Below, in pieces: positions 8,163-16,531 of a stretch of DNA of 64,000 nt. Position numbers and translations under genes: made by a program. The stretch's first letter is position 1; each line of letters begins with the position of its first letter. The stretch is taken from positions 1-64,000 of the forward strand of contig NZ_JVVM01000004.1 of the NCBI RefSeq assembly GCF_001054325.1, given 5' to 3'. The notes under the pieces are model-generated. The model was given only the letters and a program-made list of their open reading frames with translations, had not been told where the DNA came from and did no database searches. The stretch is from Corynebacterium vitaeruminis (lineage in GTDB: Bacteria; Actinomycetota; Actinomycetes; Mycobacteriales; Mycobacteriaceae).

Positions 8163-9617
8163 CTAGTGAGGCCTGCGTGGCGCATGCACAAGTTCGACCT
8201 GCACAAGCGTGACTCTTTCTGCACGCACGAGCGCTTCAAACAGCGACAGGTAGTAATTCCACATCCTCCGGAACACGCGGTCGTAGCCGATACCAGCAGC
8301 TTCACGCGCATGAGCTGCAAAGAAATCGCGCTGGAGCTGCAGGGTCGTCGCGAAGTGCGAGGGAATGTATTCCTCCGCCGCGATGCGCAAACCGGTTTCC
8401 CGGTCGACCATCTTGCGCAGCTCCTCCATAGTGAAAAGCTGTAGCTGTGGCCACACGTATGCGCGCACGAGGTCTAAGCTTCGCTCGGCAAGCGCATCAA
8501 ACTTGTCTGTGGCCACGACCATTTGAACGACAATGGTGCCGCGATCGACAAGTAGACGCTCGGCGCTCTTCAGCCAACGCAGCGCACCCGCACGACCGAA
8601 GGTCTCCAGGCGCCCGACGTTGATGACCGCCTCGAAGTCAGACTCGAATTCGCGTGGCGACGGAATGTTGCGGTCCATCTGAATCACATCGACCGCACCG
8701 CGCAAGCCGGCCTTTTCCACCCGTTCCAGCACTGTGTCGGTGTGATCATCAGAAACGGTAATAACCTCTGCGCCCGCTCCCCTTTCTGCAGCTCGAAGTC
8801 CAATTTCTCCGCCTGCCGACGGCCACTCGGCCACACGGTCGCCGGCCCGCACTCGAGCAAGATCGAGCAGGTGCTCAATATTGCGCACCTGGGCGTGCAG
8901 AAAATCAGCACGCGCGACAGACTTCGGGGCATCAACATAAGTCACGTCGACAGGCCAGTGCGAGGGAACTCCGCCCTTGCCAGCACCGCGGGCATAGTTG
9001 GGAATCTGTTCACGCGACGAGGTTCGCACTCCGGAGGCAAATAGGCCGGAACCACCCATCAACAGTTCGCCTGCGTAGAGCTCCAGTAGTGAGCTCGGTA
9101 ACTCGCCTGCCATGTCCGGACCATCAAGGCGTGGACGTGAACGTGCGACTTTCATTAGGCTACGCGCTAGCGGCCCCAACGAGGCAATGTCCAACTCAGC
9201 ACTGAGTAGTCGACTGAGAAGCTCGGGCAAGTCATCAGTAGACCACTCACCCGCGAGATAGGACTCCCCCAATCCGAGCCATTCCGAATCAGCCAGCCGA
9301 GAATAAAAAACAGGATTAATGACGCTGAAAACGACTGGACGCAATGTGACGGAATCATCGGGAGATTCACTGTCACTGCGGGAACTGGCGCCACCGACAC
9401 CGTCGATAGCCAAATCGGCGTCACTCGTCGACCGAGTAATGAAGGACTCCCCGACAAACTCGCCGGATTCAACCAGTTCAATGCCGTTGTTCTGGCAGAG
9501 CCGCTCGAATGAGCGCTCCATTACTTCAGCACGTTTCGCCAGGAAACGGCCCTCTGGAATACGCGCAACCCGAGGCCATCGCTCTGCGTCAATTGCCTGC
9601 CGGCTTGCCGAATTCAC
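8163..9617 (-). CDS. Cyclopropane-fatty-acid synthase-like methyltransferase, diverged
   Basis: The 484-aa protein aligns by motif with the CFA/mycolic-acid methyltransferase family. An N-terminal domain is followed by a SAM-dependent methyltransferase domain (about residues 235-480). The C-terminal motifs are clear (SHFATTLQLQRDFF, FRRMWNYYLSLFEA). However, the glycine-rich SAM loop reads VAEWPSAGGEIG rather than a canonical DxGxGxG, and the usual EHVG segment reads GRLETFG. It may be catalytically altered. GTG 9615-9617 is preferred because AGGAGG lies 10 nt upstream; an earlier TTG would place that site inside the gene. It is divergent from ndh. Confidence 0.75.
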   Translation of the reverse strand: MNSASRQAIDAERWPRVARIPEGRFLAKRAEVMERSFERLCQNNGIELVESGEFVGESFITRSTSDADLAIDGVGGASSRSDSESPDDSVTLRPVVFSVINPVFYSRLADSEWLGLGESYLAGEWSTDDLPELLSRLLSAELDIASLGPLARSLMKVARSRPRLDGPDMAGELPSSLLELYAGELLMGGSGLFASGVRTSSREQIPNYARGAGKGGVPSHWPVDVTYVDAPKSVARADFLHAQVRNIEHLLDLARVRAGDRVAEWPSAGGEIGLRAAERGAGAEVITVSDDHTDTVLERVEKAGLRGAVDVIQMDRNIPSPREFESDFEAVINVGRLETFGRAGALRWLKSAERLLVDRGTIVVQMVVATDKFDALAERSLDLVRAYVWPQLQLFTMEELRKMVDRETGLRIAAEEYIPSHFATTLQLQRDFFAAHAREAAGIGYDRVFRRMWNYYLSLFEALVRAERVTLVQVELVHAPRRPH

Positions 9618-9803
9618 CCTGCCCGAACCTCCTAACAATCGCGCCGCGTAAAGGTACGAATAACGAACTGAGTTTGTTCTCGAAGCCTACCGCGCAGGGA
9701 CCCAGAATAGGCGGTGGCGCACCGAGAGGATTACTATTGTGGCTTGCCGGCTAAAAGCCGAATCAAAACTTCGAGAACTTTAAAGTCTGTGAGGAGAAAA
9801 TAC

Positions 9804-11225
9804 ATGACCGAGACTCCGTACCGCCCGCACTCCGGACGTCCGCACGTGGTCGTCATCGGTTCGGGTTTCGGTGGCTTGTTCGCGGCGAAGAAGTTGCAGG
9901 ACGCCGAGGTCGACGTCACTCTCATCGACCGCACTAACCACCACCTGTTCCAGCCACTGCTCTACCAGGTAGCAACGGGCATCCTTTCCTCGGGCGAAAT
10001 CGCTCCGTCTACTCGCACCATCTTCGACGGTGTTCAGAACGTTCGTGTTGTCAAGGGCGATGTCACCGACATCGACGTCGAAAAGCAGGTCGTGACTTCG
10101 GAACTGGGTCACCAGACTTCCAAGTGGGAATACGACCACCTCCTGGTCGCCGCTGGCGCTGGCCAGTCCTACTTCGGCAATGATCACTTTGCCGAGTTTG
10201 CTCCGGGTATGAAGAACATCGACGATGCACTCGAGATTCGCGCCCGTATCATTGGCGCATTCGAGCGCGCCGAGCTGACCGACGATCCGACTGAGCGCGA
10301 GCGTCTGCTGACCTTCGTGGTCGTCGGTGCTGGCCCGACCGGTGTTGAGCTTGCTGGTCAGCTGGCCGAGCTGGCTAACCGCACTCTCGCATCGTCTTAC
10401 CGCAGCTACAACCCGCACGCTGCACGTGTCGTGTTGCTCGACGGCGCACCGCAGGTTCTGCCGCCGTTCGGCAAGCGTCTGGGCCGTAAGGCTCAGAAGT
10501 CCTTGGAGAAGATGGGTGTCATCGTCAAGTTGGGCGCGATGGTGACCGACGTCAACGAAGAGGGCGTCACCTACAAGAATATGAAGGATGAAACCGAGGA
10601 GTTCATCCCGTCGTTCTGCAAGATTTGGTCCGCTGGCGTGTCCGCCTCCCCGCTGGGCAAGATGATTGCCGAGCAGACTGGTGCCGAGACTGACCGCGCT
10701 GGCCGTGTCATTGTCAACGAGGACATGACAGCTGGTGACTGCAAGAACGTTTACGTCGTGGGCGATATGTCCAACCGCGAGAACCTGCCGGGTGTTGCTC
10801 AGGTTGCTATTCAGGGCGGCGAGTATGTCGCTGACAACATTGCTGCCGAGGCAGACGGCCGCGATGTCGCGGAGCGCCAGCCGTTCGAGTACTTCGACAA
10901 GGGCTCCATGGCAACCGTCTCCCGCTTCTCTGCCGTGGCGAAGATGGGCAAGGTTGAGGTCTCCGGCTTCATCGGCTGGGTCCTGTGGCTGGCTGTCCAC
11001 CTGATGTTCCTGGTGGGCTTCCGCAACCGCCTCGTCTCCTGCGTCAGCTGGGGTCTGAATGTTCTGGACCGCAACCGTTGGCAGATGGTTTCCACCCGCC
11101 AGCAGATGTACGCACGCAATGCAATCAATCGCCTGGCCGAGCTCAACAAGGACAAGGCTGAGCAGGATCTGCCTCTGGAAGTTCGCGACACCCGCCGCGA
11201 ACACCGCGCAAATAAGAACAAGTAG
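9804..11225 (+). CDS. ndh: Type II NADH dehydrogenase
   Basis: The 473-aa non-proton-pumping NADH:quinone oxidoreductase feeds electrons to menaquinone. It has two dinucleotide-binding motifs: VVVIGSGFGGLFAAKKL for FAD (about residue 15) and TFVVVGAGPTGVELAGQL for NADH (about residue 175). QVATGILSSGEIAPSTR is typical of NDH-2. A C-terminal hydrophobic, amphipathic segment (FIGWVLWLAVHLMFLVGF) anchors it to the inner face of the membrane. ATG 9804 has GAGGAG 7 nt upstream; in-frame codons before it are not conserved. Confidence 0.95.
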   Translation: MTETPYRPHSGRPHVVVIGSGFGGLFAAKKLQDAEVDVTLIDRTNHHLFQPLLYQVATGILSSGEIAPSTRTIFDGVQNVRVVKGDVTDIDVEKQVVTSELGHQTSKWEYDHLLVAAGAGQSYFGNDHFAEFAPGMKNIDDALEIRARIIGAFERAELTDDPTERERLLTFVVVGAGPTGVELAGQLAELANRTLASSYRSYNPHAARVVLLDGAPQVLPPFGKRLGRKAQKSLEKMGVIVKLGAMVTDVNEEGVTYKNMKDETEEFIPSFCKIWSAGVSASPLGKMIAEQTGAETDRAGRVIVNEDMTAGDCKNVYVVGDMSNRENLPGVAQVAIQGGEYVADNIAAEADGRDVAERQPFEYFDKGSMATVSRFSAVAKMGKVEVSGFIGWVLWLAVHLMFLVGFRNRLVSCVSWGLNVLDRNRWQMVSTRQQMYARNAINRLAELNKDKAEQDLPLEVRDTRREHRANKNK

Positions 11226-11233
11226 TTAACTTG

Positions 11234-11277
11234 CAGGTGGCTAGGTTAGAAAACAGCTAACCAAGGTTAACCACCTG
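11234..11277. terminator. Hairpin between ndh and the thioesterase gene
   Basis: An outer stem (11234-11240 with 11271-11277, CAGGTGG/CCACCTG) and an inner stem (11244-11249 with 11257-11262) form a stable hairpin between two convergent genes. There is no clear T-run, so it is a structural or transcription-blocking element rather than a textbook terminator. Confidence 0.5.
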
Positions 11278-11332
11278 TGAGTTCCCTATCTGGCCCGTTA
11301 CCACCTACAACGATTTGCTATAGCGACCTGCC

Positions 11333-11896
11333 CTAAAGAGACTTGTCGAGTACCGCAATTCGTAGGTTGGTGCGGGCCAGCAGTTTTTCATCTGCCTTGC
11401 GGGTGTGTTCAATGCGCCACAATTGCATGGTGCGCCCCAAGTATTCTGGCTCGGCCGTGGTAACGATTACCTCGCCAGCTCGAGCAGAGCGGTAAAAATC
11501 GGTGTTGTTGTTCACCCCGACGACCGGCTTCTTCGCACCACAGGCAACGAAACCGGCAAGAGAGCCAGCGGTCTCACCTAGCGAGCAGTAAACACCACCA
11601 TTGGCTAGGCCCCACGGCTGCAAGTGGTCGGCTCCGACCTCGAGCTCCATCTGAATTCGCTCCGGTCCGACATGGACGAACTTCGTGCCCAGCAAGGTAT
11701 CTAGACCACCGATTCCGTTATCGCCCAAGGTGCTGTTAAAAACAGTCAGCTCCTCATCGCTCAAGGCTTCCTGGCTCGCCTTCGTCACCAGCGCCATATA
11801 CTTGCGCAGCCCCTTCATCCGTGCCACCTCGGCGGCGGAAGCTGCAGAGTTAGAGCCCTGTGAACTGCCATTATTCGCAAAAGTCTCGTTGGTCAT
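11333..11896 (-). CDS. PaaI-like hotdog-fold thioesterase
   Basis: The 187-aa protein has a Ser/Ala-rich N-terminal extension (about residues 1-45). A single hotdog domain follows, with the PaaI-type acyl-CoA thioesterase pattern: WGLANGGVYCSLGETAGSLAG, GVNNNTDFYRSARAGEVIVTTAEPEYLGRTMQLWRIEH. The conserved G-G-V-Y...E-T active-site region is present. The likely role is hydrolysis of aryl- or acyl-CoA esters. Two ATG codons three codons apart (11903-11905 and 11894-11896) are possible starts; neither has a good Shine-Dalgarno sequence. It is divergent from gnd, as in other corynebacteria. Confidence 0.85.
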   Translation of the reverse strand: MTNETFANNGSSQGSNSAASAAEVARMKGLRKYMALVTKASQEALSDEELTVFNSTLGDNGIGGLDTLLGTKFVHVGPERIQMELEVGADHLQPWGLANGGVYCSLGETAGSLAGFVACGAKKPVVGVNNNTDFYRSARAGEVIVTTAEPEYLGRTMQLWRIEHTRKADEKLLARTNLRIAVLDKSL

Positions 11897-11968
11897 GCCA
11901 AACATTGTGCCAGCACACACTATCGTTCGTGGCAGTTTTAGCATTAAAAGCAGCAGCAATTTCTGACT

Positions 11969-12001
11969 CCCGGATACAACGAATCCGGGCCAGGCTTTAA
12001 T
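11969..12001 (+). promoter_or_regulatory. Candidate gnd promoter with operator palindrome
   Basis: A perfect 7-bp inverted repeat (11969-11975 and 11983-11989, CCCGGAT/ATCCGGG, 7-nt spacer) lies just upstream of a -10-like TTTAAT (11996-12001). The ATG at 12011 follows 9 nt later, which would suit a leaderless transcript. The palindrome occupies the -35/spacer region, so a regulator bound there should control gnd. Confidence 0.45.
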
Positions 12002-12010
12002 ATGGTGGGC

Positions 12011-13453
12011 ATGACCGATAACAATGAACTCGCACAAATTGGTGTCGTCGGGCTCGCCGTCATGGGCTCGAATATCGCACGCAACTTCGCCCACAAGGGT
12101 CACACCGTTGCCGTGTACAACCGCAGCCCGGAGAAAACTCGCACCCTCATCGCTGAACACGGTGATGAAGGCTCATTCATCCCGTCCGAGACCATTGATG
12201 AGTTCGTCGCTTCGCTGGAGCGCCCGCGTCGCGCTCTGATTATGGTTCAGGCAGGTGCCGCTACTGATGCGGTCATCGATCAGCTTGCCGACGTGATGGA
12301 GCCCGGCGACATCATCATTGATGGCGGTAACTCCCTCTACACAGACACCATCCGTCGTGAGAAGGCTATTCGCGCCCGTGGCCTGCACTATGTCGGCACT
12401 GGTATTTCCGGTGGTGAGGAAGGTGCTCTGACCGGCCCTTCCATCATGCCGGGTGGCACGAAGGAGTCCTACGAGTCCCTCGGCCCGCTGCTGGAATCCA
12501 TCTCCGCTCACGTTGACGGAGTGCCGTGCTGTACTCACATTTCCTCCGATGGTGCTGGCCACTTTGTGAAGATGGTCCACAACGGCATCGAGTACGCGGA
12601 TATGCAGGTCATCGGCGAGGCCTACCACCTGCTGCGCGAAGCCGCTGGCCTCACCCCTGCCGAGATTGCAGATATCTTCCGCGAGTGGAACGAAGGCGAC
12701 CTAGACTCCTACTTGGTCGAGATCACCGCTGAGGTTCTCTCTCAGGTCGATGAGAAGACAGGCAAGCCGTTGGTCGATGTCATCGTGGATGCCGCTGGCC
12801 AGAAGGGCACCGGCCGTTGGACGGTGAAGGCCGCATTGGACTTGGGTATTCCGGTCACTGGTATTGGCGAAGCCGTGTTCGCTCGCGCGCTGTCGTCTTC
12901 CCTTGCTCAGCGTGAGGCCGCGCGGGACCTGCCGTCGGGAAGCCTGGCTAAGGCTCCGGAGGATCGCGATGCTTTTGTGGAGCGCGTCCGTAAGGCTCTG
13001 TACGCCTCCAAGATCATTGCCTACTCGCAGGGCTTTGATGAAATTAACGCTGGTGCCAAGGAGTACGGCTGGGAAATTGACCGCGGTGCGCTGGCAACGA
13101 TCTGGCGTGGTGGCTGCATCATTCGTGCTCAGTTCCTGAACCGCATCAAGGAAGCATACGACCGCAATCCGGAGCTGCCGGCGCTGGTGCTCGATGAATA
13201 CTTCCGTGAACAGGTCACTGAGTGCCTCGACGCATGGCGCGATGTTGTTGTCACGGCGGCGCAGATGGGTATTCCAGCTCCGGTGTTCTCATCCTCGCTG
13301 GCGTACTACGACGGCCTGCGTGCGGAGCGTCTGCCGGCAGCACTGGTTCAGGGTCAGCGTGACTACTTCGGTGCGCACACATATCAGCGCGTCGATCGCG
13401 AGGGCGCCTTCCACACCCTCTGGTCGGGCGATCGCTCCGAGGTTGAGGCGTAA
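12011..13453 (+). CDS. gnd: 6-phosphogluconate dehydrogenase, decarboxylating
   Basis: The 480-aa enzyme of the oxidative pentose-phosphate pathway converts 6-phosphogluconate and NADP to ribulose 5-phosphate, CO2 and NADPH. It has the N-terminal Rossmann motif GVVGLAVMGSNIARNFA, the substrate signature DGGNSLYTDTIRR...GTGISGGEEGA, and KMVHNGIEYADMQ with the catalytic Lys. The C-terminal helical domain ends with the typical FGAHTYQR...FHTLW tail. The cofactor loop reads NRSPEKT, consistent with NADP. ATG 12011 is chosen over 12002 because of -10 spacing. Confidence 0.96.
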   Translation: MTDNNELAQIGVVGLAVMGSNIARNFAHKGHTVAVYNRSPEKTRTLIAEHGDEGSFIPSETIDEFVASLERPRRALIMVQAGAATDAVIDQLADVMEPGDIIIDGGNSLYTDTIRREKAIRARGLHYVGTGISGGEEGALTGPSIMPGGTKESYESLGPLLESISAHVDGVPCCTHISSDGAGHFVKMVHNGIEYADMQVIGEAYHLLREAAGLTPAEIADIFREWNEGDLDSYLVEITAEVLSQVDEKTGKPLVDVIVDAAGQKGTGRWTVKAALDLGIPVTGIGEAVFARALSSSLAQREAARDLPSGSLAKAPEDRDAFVERVRKALYASKIIAYSQGFDEINAGAKEYGWEIDRGALATIWRGGCIIRAQFLNRIKEAYDRNPELPALVLDEYFREQVTECLDAWRDVVVTAAQMGIPAPVFSSSLAYYDGLRAERLPAALVQGQRDYFGAHTYQRVDREGAFHTLWSGDRSEVEA

Positions 13454-13499
13454 CATTTAAATTTGTCGCTTCACGCTCTCAAAGTTAAAGGGGTCTGAG

Positions 13500-15113
13500 A
13501 TGCCATTTCCAAAGCAGGCAAAGCCTGAATTCGTACCACGAGTTCTTTCCATCGCCGGCACAGACCCAACCGGCGGAGCTGGCCTGCATGCCGATTTAAA
13601 GTCAATCGCCGCTGCCGGCGGTTACGGCATGGGCGTAGTCACCGCTTTGGTATCTCAGAACACCGTGGGCGTGCGCGCCGTCCACACCCCACCTGTTGAC
13701 TTCCTCGTCGAGCAACTGGCTGCCGTAACTGACGACGTCACCATTGACGCGGTGAAGATTGGCATGTTGGGCTCACGCGAGCTCACACAGGTCGTCACCA
13801 ACTGGCTTCGGCAGACCAAGCCGGCCGTGGTTGTTCTCGATCCGGTGATGGTCGCCACCTCTGGCGACCGTCTGCTCGACGAAGATGCTCTGGACGCAAT
13901 GCGTGACTTGGTCGCCGAAGCCACCGTCATCACGCCGAACGTTCCCGAACTGGCGTTGCTTGCCGACGGCCCGGAGGCCAATGACCTCACTGAGTTGATT
14001 GAGCAGGCGTTAGAATTCGCGAGCAAGAACGACGTCATCGTAATTGCAAAGACTGGCCACCTAAGTGGTGATGAAGCCGGAAATGCCGTGGCCTTCCCCG
14101 GTGGACAGGTTTCTTTCAGCTCGTCTCCACGCATTCACACCGAAAACACCCATGGCACGGGTTGTTCGCTGTCCGCTGCTCTTGCCACACGGATCGGTGG
14201 TGGCTCTGCGGTTGATGATGCCCTGCGCTGGACTACGCGCTGGCTCAGTGAGTCCATTCGTTTCGCAGACGACCTCCATGTCGGTCAGGGGCATGGCCCT
14301 ATTGACCACGGCCACAGGGCTCGTCGCCTGGAAAAGGTCGCACTTCGCCGTATGCAGCCAGTACGCCTGAACTCCAATTTTTCCCAGGAGGATTTCGAAG
14401 GGGCCGACGCTGAACAGACACCGCGGGAGTTGGAATCGTTCTTCGGTAGCTCCCTCCAGATTGCGCCGGCGGGCCCCTTTACCGCCCAGCTGTGGCGGGA
14501 CATCGAAGACATCATCACAGAGATTGGCGACATGTTCAGTGTGCGCTCTCTGCTCCGCGGTGACCTTTCCTCGGAGGAAACCGATTTCTTCGTGGCTCAA
14601 GAGGCCTGGTACCTACACCAGGTTTTCCCAGTCCTGTCGCATCTGGCAACCAAAGCACCCTGCCCAAAGGAACAGGTTCTGTGGTCATCACTCGCACAGG
14701 AAACCCTGGTACGCGCGCTGGAATTGAGTAATAACACGCTGGAAGAGGCCTCTTCGACCGTCGAGGACATCGAGCCCACAACCATCACTCAACTCCTGTT
14801 GGACATACATTCTTCCTGTAGCGCCTTCAATACATATCGGGTCGCTGTGACCAGTATCGTCGCCGAAATGTGGATGTCAGCCGAGCTGAATCTGCAAGGA
14901 AAATCCCTGGTTGATAGGGATTCCAAGATTGCGGGCTGGGTGGAAGTATATTCCGACCCCGAGTTTATTGACAGTGTTCAGCAGGCTCTCGGAGTCCTTG
15001 AAGAGAATATGTCTAGCGCCAGCGAAGCGGAACTGAAGACCATCCGCAACATCTTCCGTCGTGCCGCCGTTCTTGAGCGTGAGGCCTATGCCCAGCCTGG
15101 ACGCGGTTGGTAA
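13500..15113 (+). CDS. thiD: ThiD-TenA-like fusion (HMP/HMP-P kinase with C-terminal TenA-type domain)
   Basis: The 537-aa bifunctional protein has a ThiD domain (about residues 10-275) that phosphorylates hydroxymethylpyrimidine and its phosphate for thiamine synthesis. Motifs are SIAGTDPTGGAGLHADLK, VLDPVMVATSGDRL and NTHGTGCSLSAALA with the catalytic Cys. After a linker, residues about 315-535 form an all-helical TenA/PqqC-like domain (TAQLWRDIEDI, AQEAWYLHQVFPVLSHLA). The normally catalytic TenA Cys region is not obvious, so the second activity is uncertain. It lies 46 bp after gnd in the same direction. No TPP riboswitch is seen. Confidence 0.88.
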   Translation: MPFPKQAKPEFVPRVLSIAGTDPTGGAGLHADLKSIAAAGGYGMGVVTALVSQNTVGVRAVHTPPVDFLVEQLAAVTDDVTIDAVKIGMLGSRELTQVVTNWLRQTKPAVVVLDPVMVATSGDRLLDEDALDAMRDLVAEATVITPNVPELALLADGPEANDLTELIEQALEFASKNDVIVIAKTGHLSGDEAGNAVAFPGGQVSFSSSPRIHTENTHGTGCSLSAALATRIGGGSAVDDALRWTTRWLSESIRFADDLHVGQGHGPIDHGHRARRLEKVALRRMQPVRLNSNFSQEDFEGADAEQTPRELESFFGSSLQIAPAGPFTAQLWRDIEDIITEIGDMFSVRSLLRGDLSSEETDFFVAQEAWYLHQVFPVLSHLATKAPCPKEQVLWSSLAQETLVRALELSNNTLEEASSTVEDIEPTTITQLLLDIHSSCSAFNTYRVAVTSIVAEMWMSAELNLQGKSLVDRDSKIAGWVEVYSDPEFIDSVQQALGVLEENMSSASEAELKTIRNIFRRAAVLEREAYAQPGRGW

Positions 15114-15193
15114 TTTTCTTCGGCTGGTAATTTTCCTGTGCGCCGGACACGCCTATTGCATAGCAATCCGGGGATAGCGGTATCCTAACTAGC

Positions 15194-16528
15194 ATGCCCC
15201 CTCCTGCTGAGTCCAGTGATTTCAGACAGTTGGGTACGCCGGAAGCGATTGTGAGCATTCTGCGTGCCCAGCACATAACTTCGCCTACCGCCGTGCAGGT
15301 CGCGACTTTGCCAGATGCTTTGGCTGGCAAGGATGTTCTCGCACAGGCCCCCACGGGCTCGGGCAAAACACTCGCATTCGGCATTCCGCTGGTCGCGTTG
15401 CTCAATAATGCCTCTCCAGCGCTTCCTGGTTTTCCGCGTGCGCTTATTATTTCACCGACCCGCGAACTTGCCGACCAGATTGCCGATGTCCTCGCTGACA
15501 TCGGTGCTGCAGCAGGTTTGCGTGTCTTAAGCTTGGTCGGCGGTGACTCCGTGGCCAAGCAGCAGACTCTGCTCGCTGCACCAGTCGATATCGCTGTAGT
15601 CACACCAGGTCGCGCACACGATTTGCGCCGCCGCGGTCTACTCAACCTTGAGCAGGTCCTTGCCGTTGTCGTGGACGAAGCGGACATGCTCGCCGATATG
15701 GGCTTTTTGCCCGATGTTCTCGGTCTTGTCCGCGCGTGTCCGAAGTCGGCGCAGCGCATGGTCTTTTCCGCCACAATTAACGACGATGCCGCGGGCCTTA
15801 TCCGCGATCGTCGCGCAAGTAGCACCGAAATTGCGAAGCACAAGGTCACCTCATCCCGGCTGACCATGCGCAATATGCGGCATCTACTGCTGCGTGTGGA
15901 GGACAACACCGAGGCAGACGAGGCGGTCGCGTGGATTGCCTCCCGCAAGGATCAGTGCGTCATCTTCGCCAATTCCAAAGCGCGCGTCGTGCAGCTGGCT
16001 AAGTTCCTCCAGTTCTACGACATCAAGTTAGGTTTCCTCCACGGCGACCGCGGCCAGGCGACCCGGCGTGCAGTCCTCAAGGCCTTTGCCGACGGTGACA
16101 TTAATGTCCTCGTCACCACAGATGTGGCCGCTCGTGGCATTGATATCGATGCTCTTGACCTAGTTGTACACGCGGATCCGCCGAGGGACTCGGCGACGTA
16201 TATTCATCGCTCGGGTCGCACGGCTCGCGCGGGTGCTTCCGGCACGGTAGCGATGATTGTCCGTGACCGTCAGGTGGATCAGGCCCGCGAGCTGCTGGCT
16301 GGGGCTGGTGTTGAAGCCGAAGAGCTGCGAGCAGCTCCGGGGCTGCCGCGATTTGTCAAGGAACTGGGTGCACGACGTCCGCGCCGGGCTCGCCAAGATC
16401 AAACTCAGTCGGCCCGCGGTGCTAGTGGTGCTGGTTACCGCGGGCGCGGAGGTCCGTCGCCAAGTGGAAAGAATCGTGCTGGCGGTCGCGTACACCGCCC
16501 TAAGCGAGGGAAAAAGAAGAAGAGATAA
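15194..16528 (+). CDS. DEAD-box RNA helicase
   Basis: The 444-aa helicase has all core motifs: Q-like SPTAVQ, I APTGSGKT, Ia PTRELADQ, II DEAD (VVDEADMLADMGF), III SAT, V VTTDVAARGIDID, VI YIHRSGRTARAG. A basic Gly/Arg-rich tail (from about residue 395, with GRGG and a Lys-rich end) is typical of RNA-binding extensions. The likely role is RNA remodelling in ribosome assembly or mRNA turnover. ATG 15194 follows a TATCCT box by 8 nt. The next gene starts 3 nt after the stop. Confidence 0.93.
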   Translation: MPPPAESSDFRQLGTPEAIVSILRAQHITSPTAVQVATLPDALAGKDVLAQAPTGSGKTLAFGIPLVALLNNASPALPGFPRALIISPTRELADQIADVLADIGAAAGLRVLSLVGGDSVAKQQTLLAAPVDIAVVTPGRAHDLRRRGLLNLEQVLAVVVDEADMLADMGFLPDVLGLVRACPKSAQRMVFSATINDDAAGLIRDRRASSTEIAKHKVTSSRLTMRNMRHLLLRVEDNTEADEAVAWIASRKDQCVIFANSKARVVQLAKFLQFYDIKLGFLHGDRGQATRRAVLKAFADGDINVLVTTDVAARGIDIDALDLVVHADPPRDSATYIHRSGRTARAGASGTVAMIVRDRQVDQARELLAGAGVEAEELRAAPGLPRFVKELGARRPRRARQDQTQSARGASGAGYRGRGGPSPSGKNRAGGRVHRPKRGKKKKR

Positions 16529-16531
16529 TCA

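Noticed and set aside
9780..11204. A 474-codon open frame antisense to ndh
   Set aside because: It mirrors the strongly conserved NADH dehydrogenase on the other strand. It has no recognisable domain and arises from the GC-rich codon pattern.
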